Origin: Rhynchosporium graminicola
Taxonomy: Eukaryota; Ascomycota; Leotiomycetes; Helotiales; Ploettnerulaceae
Direction of reading: 5' to 3'
Assembly (NCBI GenBank): GCA_900074885.1
Contig: FJUW01000038.1
Coordinates: 310,001-374,000, forward strand
DNA: 64,000 nt
In this document: piece after piece, positions 45,806 to 58,491 of the stretch
Layout of the letters: each line of letters starts with the position of its first letter
Position numbering within the stretch: the stretch's first letter is position 1
Translations under genes and position numbers: made by a program
Notes under the pieces: model-generated
What the model was told of the DNA's origin: nothing
Seen by the model: the letters and a program-made list of their open reading frames with translations, nothing else
Databases searched by the model: none

Positions 45806-47418
45806 TTGAAAAGAAAGTGCTTGGGAAATTCACAAGAGGAGAAGAAAGTTTGAAGGAAATAATTTACTTGTACGCAAAAGTAAGCTACAGATCTTACATA
45901 GCTCATGGCTGAAACAGAAGAGAAATGCTTTGAGGAAAGTCAAGAAGTCTATCTTACTCGTGTAGCATCTATGGCCACTCGGTCTGTCTGAGGGTACCCC
46001 TTTCCGATCAACGAATGAGGAGTCGAATCCCAGAAGCTTCGGAAGGTTTAGCAGCACACTGGTGCCCAAGATAGCTGGGTTCTAGCTACCAAGCAGCAGC
46101 TCTGAGCTCTGAGCTCTGGGCAAGCGGAGGCCTCATGGCTTGTGTCGTTTTCTAAGCGGAGGTTCAGACATGGAAAAGCGTATTCTCTGACCATGATACG
46201 ATCTTTTGGCATGTGCGTTTGTAAATTGAAACGCTTGAGCTTCAACATGGCGAAATTAGAGTTCTCGGTAGGTAATGAAACTGCCGAGACTGGGTTAGTG
46301 GTTGCGGAAGATCGCTGTAGGCCTTCTGGTCGGGGCTTCCAGTTTTCCAAATATGTTTGTTTACTCTGAAATTGACAGATCAGGACCAGCTTGGATGATA
46401 GACACACAACTACACTTGTATTTGCGTATAATACAAATCTCGTTTGTTCGTATCATCAGACTGAGATTGGTGACACATCCTCTCCGTACAATGCGTATTT
46501 GTAAGTTTCAAGGAACTTTGAGACAGTGGCACTATGCTTACCGAAACTAATGCTCAGCGATACAGTAGCTCAGGTACCGTTCAGCCTAGACAAATGAGTG
46601 GGGTTACCCCTTGAAATAGCATTTAATAGTCGGTAAATAAGTCCCGAAATTCCAAATTCTGGATTCAACACTGACTATAATTTACGTACATTATTTGTTC
46701 GGCGCCGAGCACTCGCATCGAGCATTGGGCACAGTTGATTACAATTCGTTTGCTGCCAGTAAGTATTGAACTCGTGGGCTGTCAACGGCTCAATCGTAAC
46801 ACCAGACTGCTTAATCCCGAACTCATGCCAGACAATTTATTGTCATTAATTACAGTTACAGTTACTACCTATCGAATGAGCTTTCATGGCCTACTCATCG
46901 TGCCCCTTTCTAATTTAGTAAAGAGTTCAGGCGAATAGCCGTCTAGTCTAGTATGCCGCATTGACGACGGAGGCGGGCAAATACCTACCTTAGTTGAGTT
47001 CGATGTCTTGAGATACAGTTTTCAACAAAACTGCTCGGATTGGATTGACCCCCGAACTTCTTGACTGTTTTGGGATATTCGCTCGAATACGAGTGGTACA
47101 TCTACCAACAGGACAAGCACTATGGTGAAGATTTGACTGGTGAGCTCTCAAATTCTAGCAGCTACGGGTTGTGTGTAGCAAACGTGCGTGTCCTGAAATT
47201 TGCTCAAGACCTCAAGCATTAAAATGTTGACAGCAGTTGACTGGCAGCCGTCACCGAGCGAGCTTTTGCAGCGTTGTATATACCTTCGAGTGACGAACGA
47301 TTCAATGACGAACGATTCAATGACGCAAGGTCCTCCACAAGTCAAGTGCCAAGAAGCCTGTCACAGCTCAAATTGGCAACAGCTCTGTTGGCCGATTTAC
47401 AAAATCTGCTGTGGCTCT
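45806..47418. other. Intergenic DNA
   Basis: No supportable gene lies between the membrane protein gene promoter and the 3' end of OXP1. An ACGAACGATTCAATG unit occurs twice in tandem near 47295-47324. A minus-strand frame of 119 codons at 46048-46407 has no motif. Confidence 0.45.
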
Positions 47419-50400
47419 CTACGCTTGCAGAGCCGTTTCTTCTCTGCTTGCATAACTTCCACCCCTCCACGCCTGCTTATGATCTATCTCTTTCTTCTCC
47501 TCCTTTGCGTCGCCGACATTTCCCCATCCACCACCTCCAGGCGTGTTGATGATAATCCTTTCACCAGCTTTCATAGCAGCGGTATTCTTCCCTCCCAGAT
47601 TGATCCGGCGCTCCTCGTACTCCTCTTTACCACCTCCTGAGCCATTGAACATCTTATTCGATCTTTCAGGATTGCTAGTCTCCACTTTCCGAACCCAAAT
47701 ATTAAGACCGCACGCTCCGTCTCCTCCTCCAGCTAATCCATAGGGATGGTAAACTCTCCTTTCGCTCAAAATAGAAACCTGGACTGGTATTCTGAACTCG
47801 ATATCTCGAACAACTCCATCCCCCCCACGGTGTTTGCCAGCTCCGCCAGAACCAGGTCGTAGAGAGAACTCTCGCAGAAGTACAGGATATCGTCTTTCGA
47901 AAACCTCTGCATCTGTAATGCGTGTATTGGTCATATGTGTATGAACGCCTGAAGTGCCCTCCCAGTCCTTGCCGGCACCACTCCCTCCAGAAATTGTCTC
48001 ATAATAGCCGAAACCTTTGACACTCTCTTGTCCTTCAATGTTACCTCCAAAGCCAAATGTTAAATTGTTGCAATCTCCTTGGGAAGCGGCACATGCTTGG
48101 AAAGCTTTGAGAATTACGTCTGTGACTCTTTGAGAAGTCAAGACATTGCCGCCGACAACAGCGGCTTTGTCTGAAGGCGAGAGGAATGATTTAGGTGGAA
48201 TCTTAACGTTGATAGGCTTCAGACATCCTTGGTTAAGAGGAATGTCTTCAGATATTAGACAGCGGAGACAGTAGATAATCGCACTGTATGTCACGGCCTC
48301 TGGGGCGTTTGTATTTCCTGTAAACTGTCAGTACACCTGAATAAGTTGGAGGGGTCAGACACGCAACATACCATAAACCTCTGGTCCAGTACCAGCAAAA
48401 TCGAATATAGCCTCCCCTTTCTCTGCATCGATTGTAATCTTGAGCCCTATAGGACTTCCATCATCCATCCAATCCATGGCCGTCAACTCTTGTCCTTCAA
48501 ACCGTTTGCTAACATCCTTGAGAAGATTCCGTACGCTGAGTTCTGCGTTGTCTTGAATAGCGACCATATAGGAGTTGACAGTATCCTCTCCGTATTCCTC
48601 GATCAAAGTTGATATCAAGTTGATCCCCTTCATGTTAGAGGAGATCTGAGCCTTCAAGTCTGAAATATTATCAGACAAGCATCTCGTGCCACTGCAGCCC
48701 TCATATTTCGCTGGTTCCTTGAGCAGAAGCTCTATGATACGTTCCTCGTTAAATTTACCAGCACTGACAAGCTTTTCGGACTTGATAGCTGCACCCTCCT
48801 GATATAACTCTCGAGAGTGCGGTGGCATACTTCCAGGTAGAATGCCACCAATATCGGCGTGATGGGCACGAGAAGCGCAGTAGAATAGAATGTTCTTCCC
48901 TGCTTGATCAAAAGCTGGAGTGATGACTGTGATGTCGGGAAGATGAGTTCCACCAAATTCAGGATGATTAGAAACGAGTACATCCCCCTTTACTAGCCTT
49001 CCTTTCCATATCTCTGCTTGGCGTTTTACACAGGTTGACATACTTCCTAAATGGACCGGCAAATGCGGAGCGTTGGCAACCAAGCCCCCCGTGGAATCGA
49101 AGAGAGCGCATGAGTAGTCTAGACGTTCTTTGACGTTTGTGCTCACGCTTGTTTTCTGAAGTGCCCGTCCCATCTGCTCCGCAATTGCCATAAATCTGTG
49201 AGAGAAAATAGACAATAGTATCGGATCAGCATCTTGCCCAGACTTGAAATCTCTGAACACACATTAATTAACAGCTCAAGGATATTGGTTTAGAAAACTC
49301 ACTCGTTGTTGTGAGACCCTATTTCGATATTGATGACGACGTGTGTCTCAATAATCAACGATGAAGCATTTGGAGGCACCACAATCGTCTGTGTACCATC
49401 ACATAAAATGGCTGGACCTTTGATCCTATCACCTACATCTACATCCTCGAGCTTGTAGATTGGCGTATCGAACCTTCCGCCATCGAAATAAACTTTCGAT
49501 CTGTTATACTCCTTGTCGCCGGATTTGACATCCCTTGGCAAGATTTCCTTCAATTGCTGATCGACCGTCTTGCCTAGATTCTCGAAGCTTTTCCCAATGG
49601 CTCGAACTCGCACATCATCAACTATGATATCCCGATCAAACGTGAATCCAAATTCTTGCTGATGCTGTTTGACGAATGCTTTACCAAATGCACATTCATC
49701 TCCCTCGAATTCCTTCCGATCGTCCTCGCTCGTTGGCTTGACGATCATTAATGCAGATTCGGTGCCTAGATAGCGCATATTGAGATATTCCTCGAAAACA
49801 ATAGAGTTTTCTTTGAAGCCCTGCTCTTTCAAAGCTGCCATTGACTTTTCTTTCAATTCTGCAATTTTCCGAAGCAGTGTTTCCCTCGCATCACCCTTAT
49901 CTGCCCAGATTTTCGACTCCGGCTCTTGTCGTTCTTCCACGACATCCGCAAGAGACTACAATTCAAGGTCAACATTTAGTACCGAACAGTAACATAGGTA
50001 GGCATCTGAATAAGTGAGGTCAACCGAGACATGGATTGCAAAAACAAACGAAAGCTTGAAACATACCATTCCATAAGCCGAAAGCACAGAAGAGTAACGA
50101 TGTACCAATGTCTGTCGAATGCCAAGGCTTTCAGCAATAGCGACCGCGTGCTGCCCACCAGCACCGCCAAAAGTCGCCAATCGATGTTTTGAAGTATCGT
50201 GACCTTTCGCTTCAGTGAGCGATCGAATAGGCCTCGTCATGGCTTCATTGGCGACTGTCAAGAAACCAAAAGCTACCTCATCAGCACTCATATTTTTGCC
50301 TGTTTCCTTGTTGATCTGCTCCGCCAATTCTGTCAGGAGCTTCTTGCTTGCTTCTACATCGAGACCCTCGTCCTCATTTTTGCCAAATATCTTTGGGAAA

Positions 50401-52114
50401 AAGTCAGGCAGTAGTCTGCCCAGAAATAAATTTGCATCTGTCACCGTTGCTGGACCACCTTTACGGTAGCATCCAGGTCCTGGATGGGCACCAGCACTCT
50501 GATGAAAGTCAGCAAGTGGGAAGAGAACATAAAATCGCTACATACCTCTGGGCCCACGACGAAAAGACCGTTCCTGAAGAAAAGCCGAGAGCCACCTCCT
50601 GCAGCAACGGTATTGATATCTAGTTGAGGAGACTGAATTGTCACGCCTGCAGTAGTTGTTTCAAAAACATGCTCATATCGCCCAGATCCGAATCTCGACA
50701 CATCAGTTGAAGTTCCGCCCATATCGAAGCCGATCACGGGTATTTTCGTCTCGCTGTCGTACGAAGTGAGTGCATAACCAACAACTCCCCCAGCTGGACC
50801 AGATAGAATAGCCTTCAGACCCGAAAACTTGTCAACATCAACCAAGCCTCCGTCCGATTGCATGAATTCACATCGGGCACCGCTTGAACCGCCCTCTGTC
50901 TTGACGCTCTCGGTCCCTAAGCCGCCCTCGAAACCTTTCTGAAAGCCGGCAATGTACTTCTTGATGATGGGCGTCAAATACGCATCTGCGCAAACGGATG
51001 TCGCTCGTGGGACTAGCTTGATCATTGGCATGAGTTCGTGGCTGAGAGAGACATGGCGGAAACCCATGTCTCGGGCAATCTTTCCAACCATAGCTTCCTA
51101 TCATGCGAGTTAGCTTTCAGTGTTCGAAAAGATAGTCATGACTTTGAGGTCTACTCACATGGTCGCTGAAAGTATATCCATGCATAAAGCATCTGTGAGA
51201 TATGGAGTCAGTTTTAGCAGCACGGACTCGGATGTTTTTATGAACGTGTGAAAAAAATGAATAACTTGTACATATAAGGAATTGGCAAGACAAAAATTAT
51301 AAACGTACACTGCTATACTCTGAATTCCCTCCGCCATTATCTCTTGTAACTGTGCCCGGATCCTCGCTTCATTCGGTCGTTGCAGAATGCGAACTGCTTC
51401 GGATGACAATCCTTTAACCAGGTCTTTCTCCCCATTCGAGCCTGCCGACTTGACCTCAGTTAAATTACGCTCTGGATCTTCGGCATAATCCTCCAATGTA
51501 ACTCTCTCATCAATCTCAATCACTCTTTCGTACAGAACATCCGGTTTGCGGATAGCCAAATCAAAGATTTTCGGCCTTGACTGGTTGCCAATCTCCAGGC
51601 AATCCTTGAATCCTTTAGTGACAACTAGGGCTATTCTCTCTCCCTTTCTCTCTAGTAAAGCGTTGGTGGCTACTGTCGTGCCCATTCGTATACTTTCAAT
51701 TTTGGAAGTGTCTAGTGCCTCGCCTCGAGGTATCTCTTTGTCGAGAAACTTGGCCATGACTCGTCTGATGCCCTCGAGAGGAGCATCTTCGTAGTTTGAG
51801 GGGTCTTCTGATAGGAGCTTTATGACGATATCGTCTTCCATCTTCCCTGTCCCGGGATTTGCTACTACATCGGTGAAAGTCCCTCCGCGCTGCGACGTCT
51901 GTCAGTGAAGTCTAAAACAGTGACACTCGAAGGCTGCAAGTTTGGATTCGTGAATTCTCGGATAGCAAAATTAGAGTTCAGCAGGATAGGAACAAATCAG
52001 AACCAGAATCCAGCTCTGATGTAGTTTATGGACTTCTTTCAAGAAAATGAAAGCTCTCACATCTATCGCAATCAGTATACCCCGGCTACCTCCCTGTTCG
52101 TTTCGAGAGTCCAT
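47419..52114 (-). CDS. OXP1: 5-oxoprolinase (ATP-hydrolysing)
   Basis: Hydrolyses 5-oxo-L-proline to L-glutamate with ATP in the gamma-glutamyl (glutathione) cycle, in the cytosol; 1361 residues. Eight exons on the minus strand: 52114-52061, 51889-51309, 51192-51159, 51097-50546, 50498-50067, 49955-49303, 49252-48372 and 48317-47419. The hydantoinase A half begins with the phosphate loop IDRGGTFTD (residues 17-25). It includes the conserved [18 protein letters not shown], formed only by splicing the 34-nt exon 3, and the second loop [17 protein letters not shown]. The hydantoinase B half (from about residue 770) shows [43 protein letters not shown] and the Gly-rich end [10 protein letters not shown]. 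Length matches eukaryotic Oxp1 (about 1290-1370). All junctions keep frame, so the gene looks intact. Confidence 0.96.
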
Positions 52115-53780
52115 ATTGAAACGGTAGAAATGTTAATGTGCCGAGTAGGATATCATGAGGCTAGGCAATTTTGTGGAACGAACTGCAGTCAAAAACACAA
52201 TGTATGACAAAGACTCCATTGGTAATCGAGAACTACCTTTATCATGACGATGATGGGGCCTTGAGAGACGTGGCAGAATTTCTTGACCGCTCGATCAGAT
52301 CGCTTCAAGTGGAATAGCCTTGGTGGGGGTGGAGCTCTATCAAGATATTGGTAATTCGGCTCCTAAAGGACAGAGAGAGGCGTGAGGTAATGTAAACTGA
52401 GAATTTCATCTATCTATCGTTCAAGGAAATTCACCGAGATTCACAAAGTCAGTAAAATCTATACGATATGATCGGTAAATTCTTGTCGATCCCGAACATG
52501 CCAGTTTTGTATGAATAAAAATTTACGGAAGTGAATTTACTACCAAGTTTTAGGCGCCGACATCTTTGACATCAATATAACAGCGAGCTATATCGAGCTT
52601 CATATTGATGAAAAGCATGACGAAGTAGTGACGAAATTCAAATACCCAGCACCTGCTACCTAGAAAGAGATTCTCGATATATCTGCATTGTTACTTGAAT
52701 CCGTCAAATAGTTCTCTCCATGCGCAGGGAAACATTCGACCTTGATAGTTGCTTCTGGACTCTTTGTGTTAGGTTTGGAGGTAGGTGGCTGGGCTGGGAC
52801 TGGTAGATCGTCCGATCTGGAAATATTGGAAAGCTTGAGGAGCATGGCTCGCAGGGTTGCTTAATCTCCAGCGAAGGAATTGAGAACTCGAAACTGGTCT
52901 TTTGGATAACAGATGCGGACATTATTATGAATGGCGAGGAGCTGGAACTGTCTAGAGAGCTGCTAGACCTTGAACTTGAAAGCGTGGGCAGGGCCGTATA
53001 ACTTATAAGGCAGATATCTTAACTTAAAGCCAGGCGAACTGGGCATATCAACTCCGGCCAGCTCGATAGAAAAACCTGTTCCTCCACGATCCTGGCAAAA
53101 TGGGTTCGACCTGTAGGCAGGGCACATAGGTGAGCTCTAAGTCGGGATCAAGAAAGACGATGTAGTCTGCAATCTTTCGAGACTTCACGCGCGGGTTCAA
53201 AATCTAGATAAGGTTAACAGCAATCACATGCAGTTCTTTCTCAGTGCTGTCTATCTTCGAATCTCTGGGGAAATGACTATGTCGTCAATTGCTCTCTGCA
53301 TCACTATGACAATCAATTGAAGCTCTGAAATTCTTTTGTGACTTCGATGTTCTCCTATCGCAAGGAGTTCAGTCTGCCTGTATCAGCCACTCTTTTCTGT
53401 CATCGATAGATATCCTCGAAGTGGGTCCAATACTCGGTGACGTCAGGAAGCTGGTCAGGTACTTGACGCGATTACTCAACGTAAAAGGAATATCTCATTG
53501 GAATTCTCTCTTCGGACCTCCTTCCAAGGTACAGATATATAACATCATTCGTTTCTCTGCAGCGTTTAAACGGTATATACAACGCAGAGCTGAAAGCAAA
53601 ATCGGGTATCGTCCCAGTACCGAAATCCCTTCCGTAATCCAGACGCCACCAAGAGTGCACCTTTTGTACAACCATATATCACTATGCATCGTCTTATTCC
53701 ATGAACTCCGTACCTGTGATGCTATGCAAGGACCCAGAAAAAGCATCACAAACGCCAATCCTTCTTTAGGGCGGACTAAT
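52115..53780. other. Intergenic region between OXP1 and HFI1
   Basis: No gene could be modelled. On the minus strand near 53190-53045 there is a readable segment with SRKIADYIVFLDPDLEL that ends in stops and may be the relic of a fungal PD-(D/E)XK-like gene, but this is weak. A minus-strand frame near 52845-52660 is Ser/Pro-rich. The part next to 53780 is the 3' region of HFI1. Confidence 0.35.
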
Positions 53781-55332
53781 TCAAGAGCCGATCGCAAGGC
53801 AGGAGTCCAGCAAGCTGTCGAGCGACGCCTTATCTTCCATCTCACCACCTTCCCAGCCATAATCGTCGTCCTCCTCATTAAAGTGGCCATTTACACCATT
53901 AATACCATTTGACACATGCATCCCTCCCATCTCGATATCGCCGTGGAGTTCCTGATCAAATATCTTGGGATGTGTTTCCGGCCAGGAGTAGTCGTCCCAG
54001 ACTTCGACTTCACCCTCACGATAGCCCATCATGATTTGCTGTACCACAACCGGCATTTGTCCTAGGCCACAATCGCTCAATTCCAAGGCTGTTCGGAAGT
54101 CGGCCATTCCAAGAGGTCCGCGCTCACTGGCAGCTTTGGCTTCTATGGGTAAGAGACCACTCTTGTCTCTTTGTACTTCCCCTCGTAAAGAGCTTTCTTC
54201 TTCTCTTTCCAGCTGGGCGCGATATTTATGAGTTTGGATCCAGCTTGAACCACCTCCATTCCCTGCACTGCCGCTAGCGCCAGGACCATTACTACGTGTT
54301 TTGCTGAAAACCGAAGAAAGTACCTCCTTTATAAAGGTCTCTGTCGCAACAGACATAAAGTGAGCAGCGTCTGTCGCATGCCCTGCTAAAAGACCAGTTT
54401 CATAGCAGATGGGCAACATGCGCGATTCAATAGTGGTCGAATCCGGGAATTCCCCTGTTTCAGAAGCCAGAGGCTGGGCATATCTTTTCCGAATTTCAAG
54501 ATCCCAATCTATTGACATTAATATGAGGTATGGGTAGGCACCATAGTAACTTACTCGTTTTACTCAAACCCCCCGCACTCGCAGGAACTGGATCTAAATG
54601 CCGTACTGGTTTGAGTCTATGATGATCCCCAAATATAATGGCCATTTCTTGACGAGGATCAAACTCATATCATTGTAAGCGACATGTAATGAAAACCAAG
54701 GCAAAAGACAACTCACATCATTTTGACTAAGATCCTTCAATCTTCTCCTGTCTCGACTTGGCAATTGCATCACCTCTGTCTTCAGCCTCTGCTCTGCAGC
54801 ATCTCCACTAACTTGCTTGCTTCCAGCTCCTGTCGTAGGCTTATCGTTTGCGCTGACCCAGCTGGCCACCCCAAGATCTGGCATTTCTCTCGTGACATTT
54901 GCATAGATAGCTGTAATCAGCTGGTTGTGTAGATGCTCTATTTCACCGGTGGGGGTTATGAGGAAATCGTCAATTCGTTCGGATAGTTCCTTTTGATTCA
55001 GCTGGCCTGTTAAGTTATATATTAGCAATTGAACATGATGGACATTTTGTAACATCCACTCGAATATATGAGTATATGAATATCAAAGTTATCAGATTGT
55101 ACGAACCCATAACAAAAAGGCTGATAGACTCTTTATATGTTCCCCAGTGCTCGGATATCGCACTCTTAAGCGCGGTATAAAGAGGCTCCAGATCAATACG
55201 TGGAGGAACATGGTTGCTTTTCGAGACTTTGGCTACAACTGGCGCAGGTGCACCTATGGTTTTGGGAGGAAGGATTGGTGTCGTTGAAATGCGACTCGGT
55301 GCTATCAACGCGGATGGGTCTATGTCAGGCAT
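53781..55332 (-). CDS. HFI1: SAGA complex subunit Hfi1/Ada1
   Basis: Histone-fold adaptor of the SAGA co-activator core, nuclear; 450 residues. Exons on the minus strand are 55332-55107, 55006-54717, 54663-54555 and 54508-53781. The N-terminus, [20 protein letters not shown] followed by [20 protein letters not shown], is the conserved SAGA-Tad1 domain start. The block [20 protein letters not shown] and the helix [20 protein letters not shown] with [10 protein letters not shown] fit the C-terminal histone-fold region of Ada1. The third exon acceptor was placed at ATGAG before TTTGATCC, because the nearer CAAG would break frame; this is the least certain junction. It is divergent with alp6 across 405 bp. 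Confidence 0.88.
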
Positions 55333-55737
55333 CGTGAACTAGGCGCGCCTCATAGGGCCTTTGCACCGCGAGTAGGGTCAAGAACGAATGCGCATGGGAC
55401 CTGCAGGGCCAGAAAACTCTAGCAATACAATATAGGGTTGAATACGGCTTTATGGCCGTTGTGGTGGATAGCTACAAGTCGTGGCTATTGCTGCTTTCGA
55501 GGCGCATTCGAGAGTTGACGTTGACTGTCTGGGGTAGGTTGAGGTTAGCTTGTCGGCGGCCGCTTTAACAAGTTACCTATCAAGAACTCCCCGGGCGCAG
55601 GCCCGGTCAGGACAAGGGGCAGTCGCGTACTTGCTATCGCAATCGCAAATAGCAACAGAGCGGACGTGACAAACAAATAGATATAAAAGCCCACCGAACC
55701 ACGAATTTGAATCGCGCACACCATCAGCAATAATGAG
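55333..55737. promoter_or_regulatory. Divergent promoter of HFI1 and alp6
   Basis: Both genes start outward from this 405-bp spacer. A GGCGCGCC palindrome lies near 55343. No factor site can be assigned with confidence. Confidence 0.45.
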
Positions 55738-58491
55738 ATGTCGTCCCGCAATCAGCGCGTCAATAGTGGTATAAGTTCCCTAGTGCGACGACTTCTTGTC
55801 GAAATTCCTGGTGAAAACCCCGACTCGGCGCAAGAGAGGGAAAGTAATACGGTGGACTTTGTGACAGAGGTCCTTCAGAGGTACATGCATGAACTACGCT
55901 TCCAGAAACGAGGACTAACATGGGATTATAGCTCACGAGGTCCTGCGGTCATTGCAGATGTCAATCAGGCATCTGATCTCATTAAGAAACGATTAATACA
56001 GACCAACCCGAGTCCAGACAAAGCCCTTCGATTTACGAATCTCTACAGCAGACTACTCTCGATCCCAGTCATTAATCAAAAGTGGGCAGTTTTATACTTC
56101 TTATACCAACTTAGCGACTACCAACTCAAGGCCTCACCGGTCCTTACGAGTCCTTTCAAAAGCCCTGTCAAGAATAAACGACGTTCCAGGAATTTTGAGA
56201 GCGAACAGAGGTCACCAGAACAAAGCCAAATACGAGAGGCCAGAAGCATCTCAGAAGCCTTTGCCCCGGAAGGGCTGAAGAAACTACCGCAAAGGGAGGA
56301 GGGTCAACGAGATAGGAAAGAGGAAGCGCAGGCTTTTACGAAATCTGCAGCTCTACAGCGAGAAGGAGTTGCCTTAAAGACAGCTCTACTTGCCGAAAAC
56401 TATGTCGAAATCGATCCGCCGGAAACCGCATTACTGCGCGACCTACCTTTCACACTACAGGGTCTATCTTCGACAAATTTTCCGTTTTCCTCGAAATCAA
56501 CAGTCACTCTACCAGCTTCCCTACCTGTTCCCACAGTTTCGATCCTCCACACTCTAGCAGAACCCTCGCTTTTATATCGAGGTCTATCCATTTTCACCCA
56601 GTCCCCTGAGGGTGGTCTTCTCGGCCAAAGTCTGAGAGCCGCAATTGGAGGGGAGCTTCGATTGTATCTTGGCCTGGTTGCTACATTAGAAGGTCAGATT
56701 CGGCGAGCATTGTCATCGCTGCACGAGAAGGAGCCAAGGGGCGGCATTGGAAAGGCTGGAGTTACACTGAAAAGATGCGTGGTATGGACTCGCGAAGCAA
56801 CCATGGGACTGCGACTGATGAGCCTGATCAGCGAGGAGTCTAAAAGCAAGAAGGGTGGTCAGCTCATATCGTTGATACATGGATTTTCCTCGTCTCACGG
56901 AGATCCCATGGTAGGAGCGTTTGCAGAACGATTACTTACTCATGTCACGCGACCGTTCTACGATATGTTAAGGCATTGGATTTATGATGGAGAGCTTTCC
57001 GATCCTTACCAAGAGTTTTTTGTTTCGGAACAGGATCCAAACGCCGTCCAGGATACCCCAGCAAGAGGAAGTCGAGGCGGTGCTAGCAGCGTCTGGGAGG
57101 ATAAATATAAGCTTAATGAGGATATGGTGCCTACTATCATCACTCAAGACTTTGCTCAGAAAGTATTTCTGATTGGCAAATCGCTGAATTTCATCCGCTA
57201 CGGCTGCGGAGATTCTCAGTGGGTCGAGGAATATTCCAAGGACGCCTCGAAGGAATTACGATATGGTGATACTGCCACATTGGAAACCTGGATCGATGAA
57301 GCCTACAAGACGACTATGGCGCGTCTAATCCACCTAATGGCTGAGAAGTTTCGCCTTTTCGAGCACTTGAAGGCACTAAAAAATTACATTCTTCTAGGTC
57401 AGGGTGACTTTATCGCCCTTCTCATGGAGTCACTTTCATCTAATCTGGATCGACCTGCTGGGGTCCAATATCGTCACACATTGACTGCCCAGCTTGAACA
57501 TGCGATCCGGGGCTCGAATGCTCAATACGAGTCTCCAGAAGTGCTCCGGAGATTGGATGCTCGCATGCTGCAGCTGTCTCATGGAGATATTGGGTGGGAT
57601 TGTTTTACATTAGAGTACAAGATCGACGCTCCTGTCGATGTGGTCGTGACTGAGTGGGGCAACCGCCAGTATCTGAAGGTTTTCAACTTTCTGTGGAGAA
57701 TCAAGCGTGTTGAGTTTGCTCTGGCATCGACTTGGCGAAAATGTATGACTGGCGCACGAGGTGTTCTTCAGGGCGAAGATCAGAACGTGGCAAAGGCTTG
57801 GAAACTCACAAGGGGTGTTCTTGCTGAGATGATACATTTCATCGGTCAACTGCAGTACTACATTCTGTTCGAGGTGATTGAAAGCTCGTGGGATGAACTA
57901 CAAACTGCTATACATAAGGAAGGATGTACTCTGGACGACCTTATCAAGGCACATACGAAATACCTGAATGCTATTACTCATAAAGGTCTACTTGGTGCAA
58001 AGAAGAAGATCCACGGTGAAGTGGACGAGAACACGTTCATGGTTCAGCTAGGCGAAATCCTGCGCCTCATGCTCACCTACCGAGATGCTGTAGATGGCCT
58101 CTATAGCTGGGCGGTATCTGATTTTACAAGACGTCAAGGTGCTGATGTACGACAAGAAGCGATGAAGAGGGAAGATGATGATGGATTATCAATCGACACT
58201 CCTGCAATGACACGCCGTGGACCTCGACATCTCCCTGATTCAACACCAGCTCCGATTCAGGACGATCTTATAGCGGACGAGTTCCCGGTCTTGCAGGAGC
58301 GACTACATTCTTTAGGAGGACATTTCAAATCCAGGGTGTGTTTGCTCCTGGGCGACCTAGCATATCAGCCAGATGTGGACATGAGGTTCCTAGGTGTTGT
58401 CATGAATTTTAACGACTGTTACCAGCCTATAAGAAAGAAGACAAGCAGACCTGCTGGAAGAGAAACCGGAAGGACTACAGGGAAAGTCTGA
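55738..58491 (+). CDS. alp6: Gamma-tubulin complex component 3 (Spc98/Alp6)
   Basis: Subunit of the gamma-tubulin small complex that nucleates microtubules at the spindle pole body; 917 residues in one exon. The GRIP1 region is seen around residues 225-420 (ALLRDLPFTLQGLSS, VSILHTLAEPSLLYRGLSIF, LGLVATLEGQIRRAL). The linker with FSSSHGDPMVGAFAERLLTH and YDMLRHWIYDGELSDPYQEF is characteristic of GCP family members. The GRIP2 gamma-tubulin-binding domain covers residues of about 550-900, with HLKALKNYILLGQGDFIALL, WDCFTLEYKIDAPVDVVVT and VFNFLWRIKRVEFAL. The N-terminal sequence and spacing fit GCP3 rather than GCP2. The long single exon contrasts with its intron-rich neighbours. Confidence 0.92.
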   Translation: MSSRNQRVNSGISSLVRRLLVEIPGENPDSAQERESNTVDFVTEVLQRYMHELRFQKRGLTWDYSSRGPAVIADVNQASDLIKKRLIQTNPSPDKALRFTNLYSRLLSIPVINQKWAVLYFLYQLSDYQLKASPVLTSPFKSPVKNKRRSRNFESEQRSPEQSQIREARSISEAFAPEGLKKLPQREEGQRDRKEEAQAFTKSAALQREGVALKTALLAENYVEIDPPETALLRDLPFTLQGLSSTNFPFSSKSTVTLPASLPVPTVSILHTLAEPSLLYRGLSIFTQSPEGGLLGQSLRAAIGGELRLYLGLVATLEGQIRRALSSLHEKEPRGGIGKAGVTLKRCVVWTREATMGLRLMSLISEESKSKKGGQLISLIHGFSSSHGDPMVGAFAERLLTHVTRPFYDMLRHWIYDGELSDPYQEFFVSEQDPNAVQDTPARGSRGGASSVWEDKYKLNEDMVPTIITQDFAQKVFLIGKSLNFIRYGCGDSQWVEEYSKDASKELRYGDTATLETWIDEAYKTTMARLIHLMAEKFRLFEHLKALKNYILLGQGDFIALLMESLSSNLDRPAGVQYRHTLTAQLEHAIRGSNAQYESPEVLRRLDARMLQLSHGDIGWDCFTLEYKIDAPVDVVVTEWGNRQYLKVFNFLWRIKRVEFALASTWRKCMTGARGVLQGEDQNVAKAWKLTRGVLAEMIHFIGQLQYYILFEVIESSWDELQTAIHKEGCTLDDLIKAHTKYLNAITHKGLLGAKKKIHGEVDENTFMVQLGEILRLMLTYRDAVDGLYSWAVSDFTRRQGADVRQEAMKREDDDGLSIDTPAMTRRGPRHLPDSTPAPIQDDLIADEFPVLQERLHSLGGHFKSRVCLLLGDLAYQPDVDMRFLGVVMNFNDCYQPIRKKTSRPAGRETGRTTGKV

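Noticed and set aside
46048..46407. Minus-strand open frame of 119 codons
   Set aside because: No motif, no splice partners, and located in spacer DNA; probably chance.
53421..53912. Plus-strand open frame of 163 codons
   Set aside because: Its second half is antisense to HFI1 and the first half has no motif.
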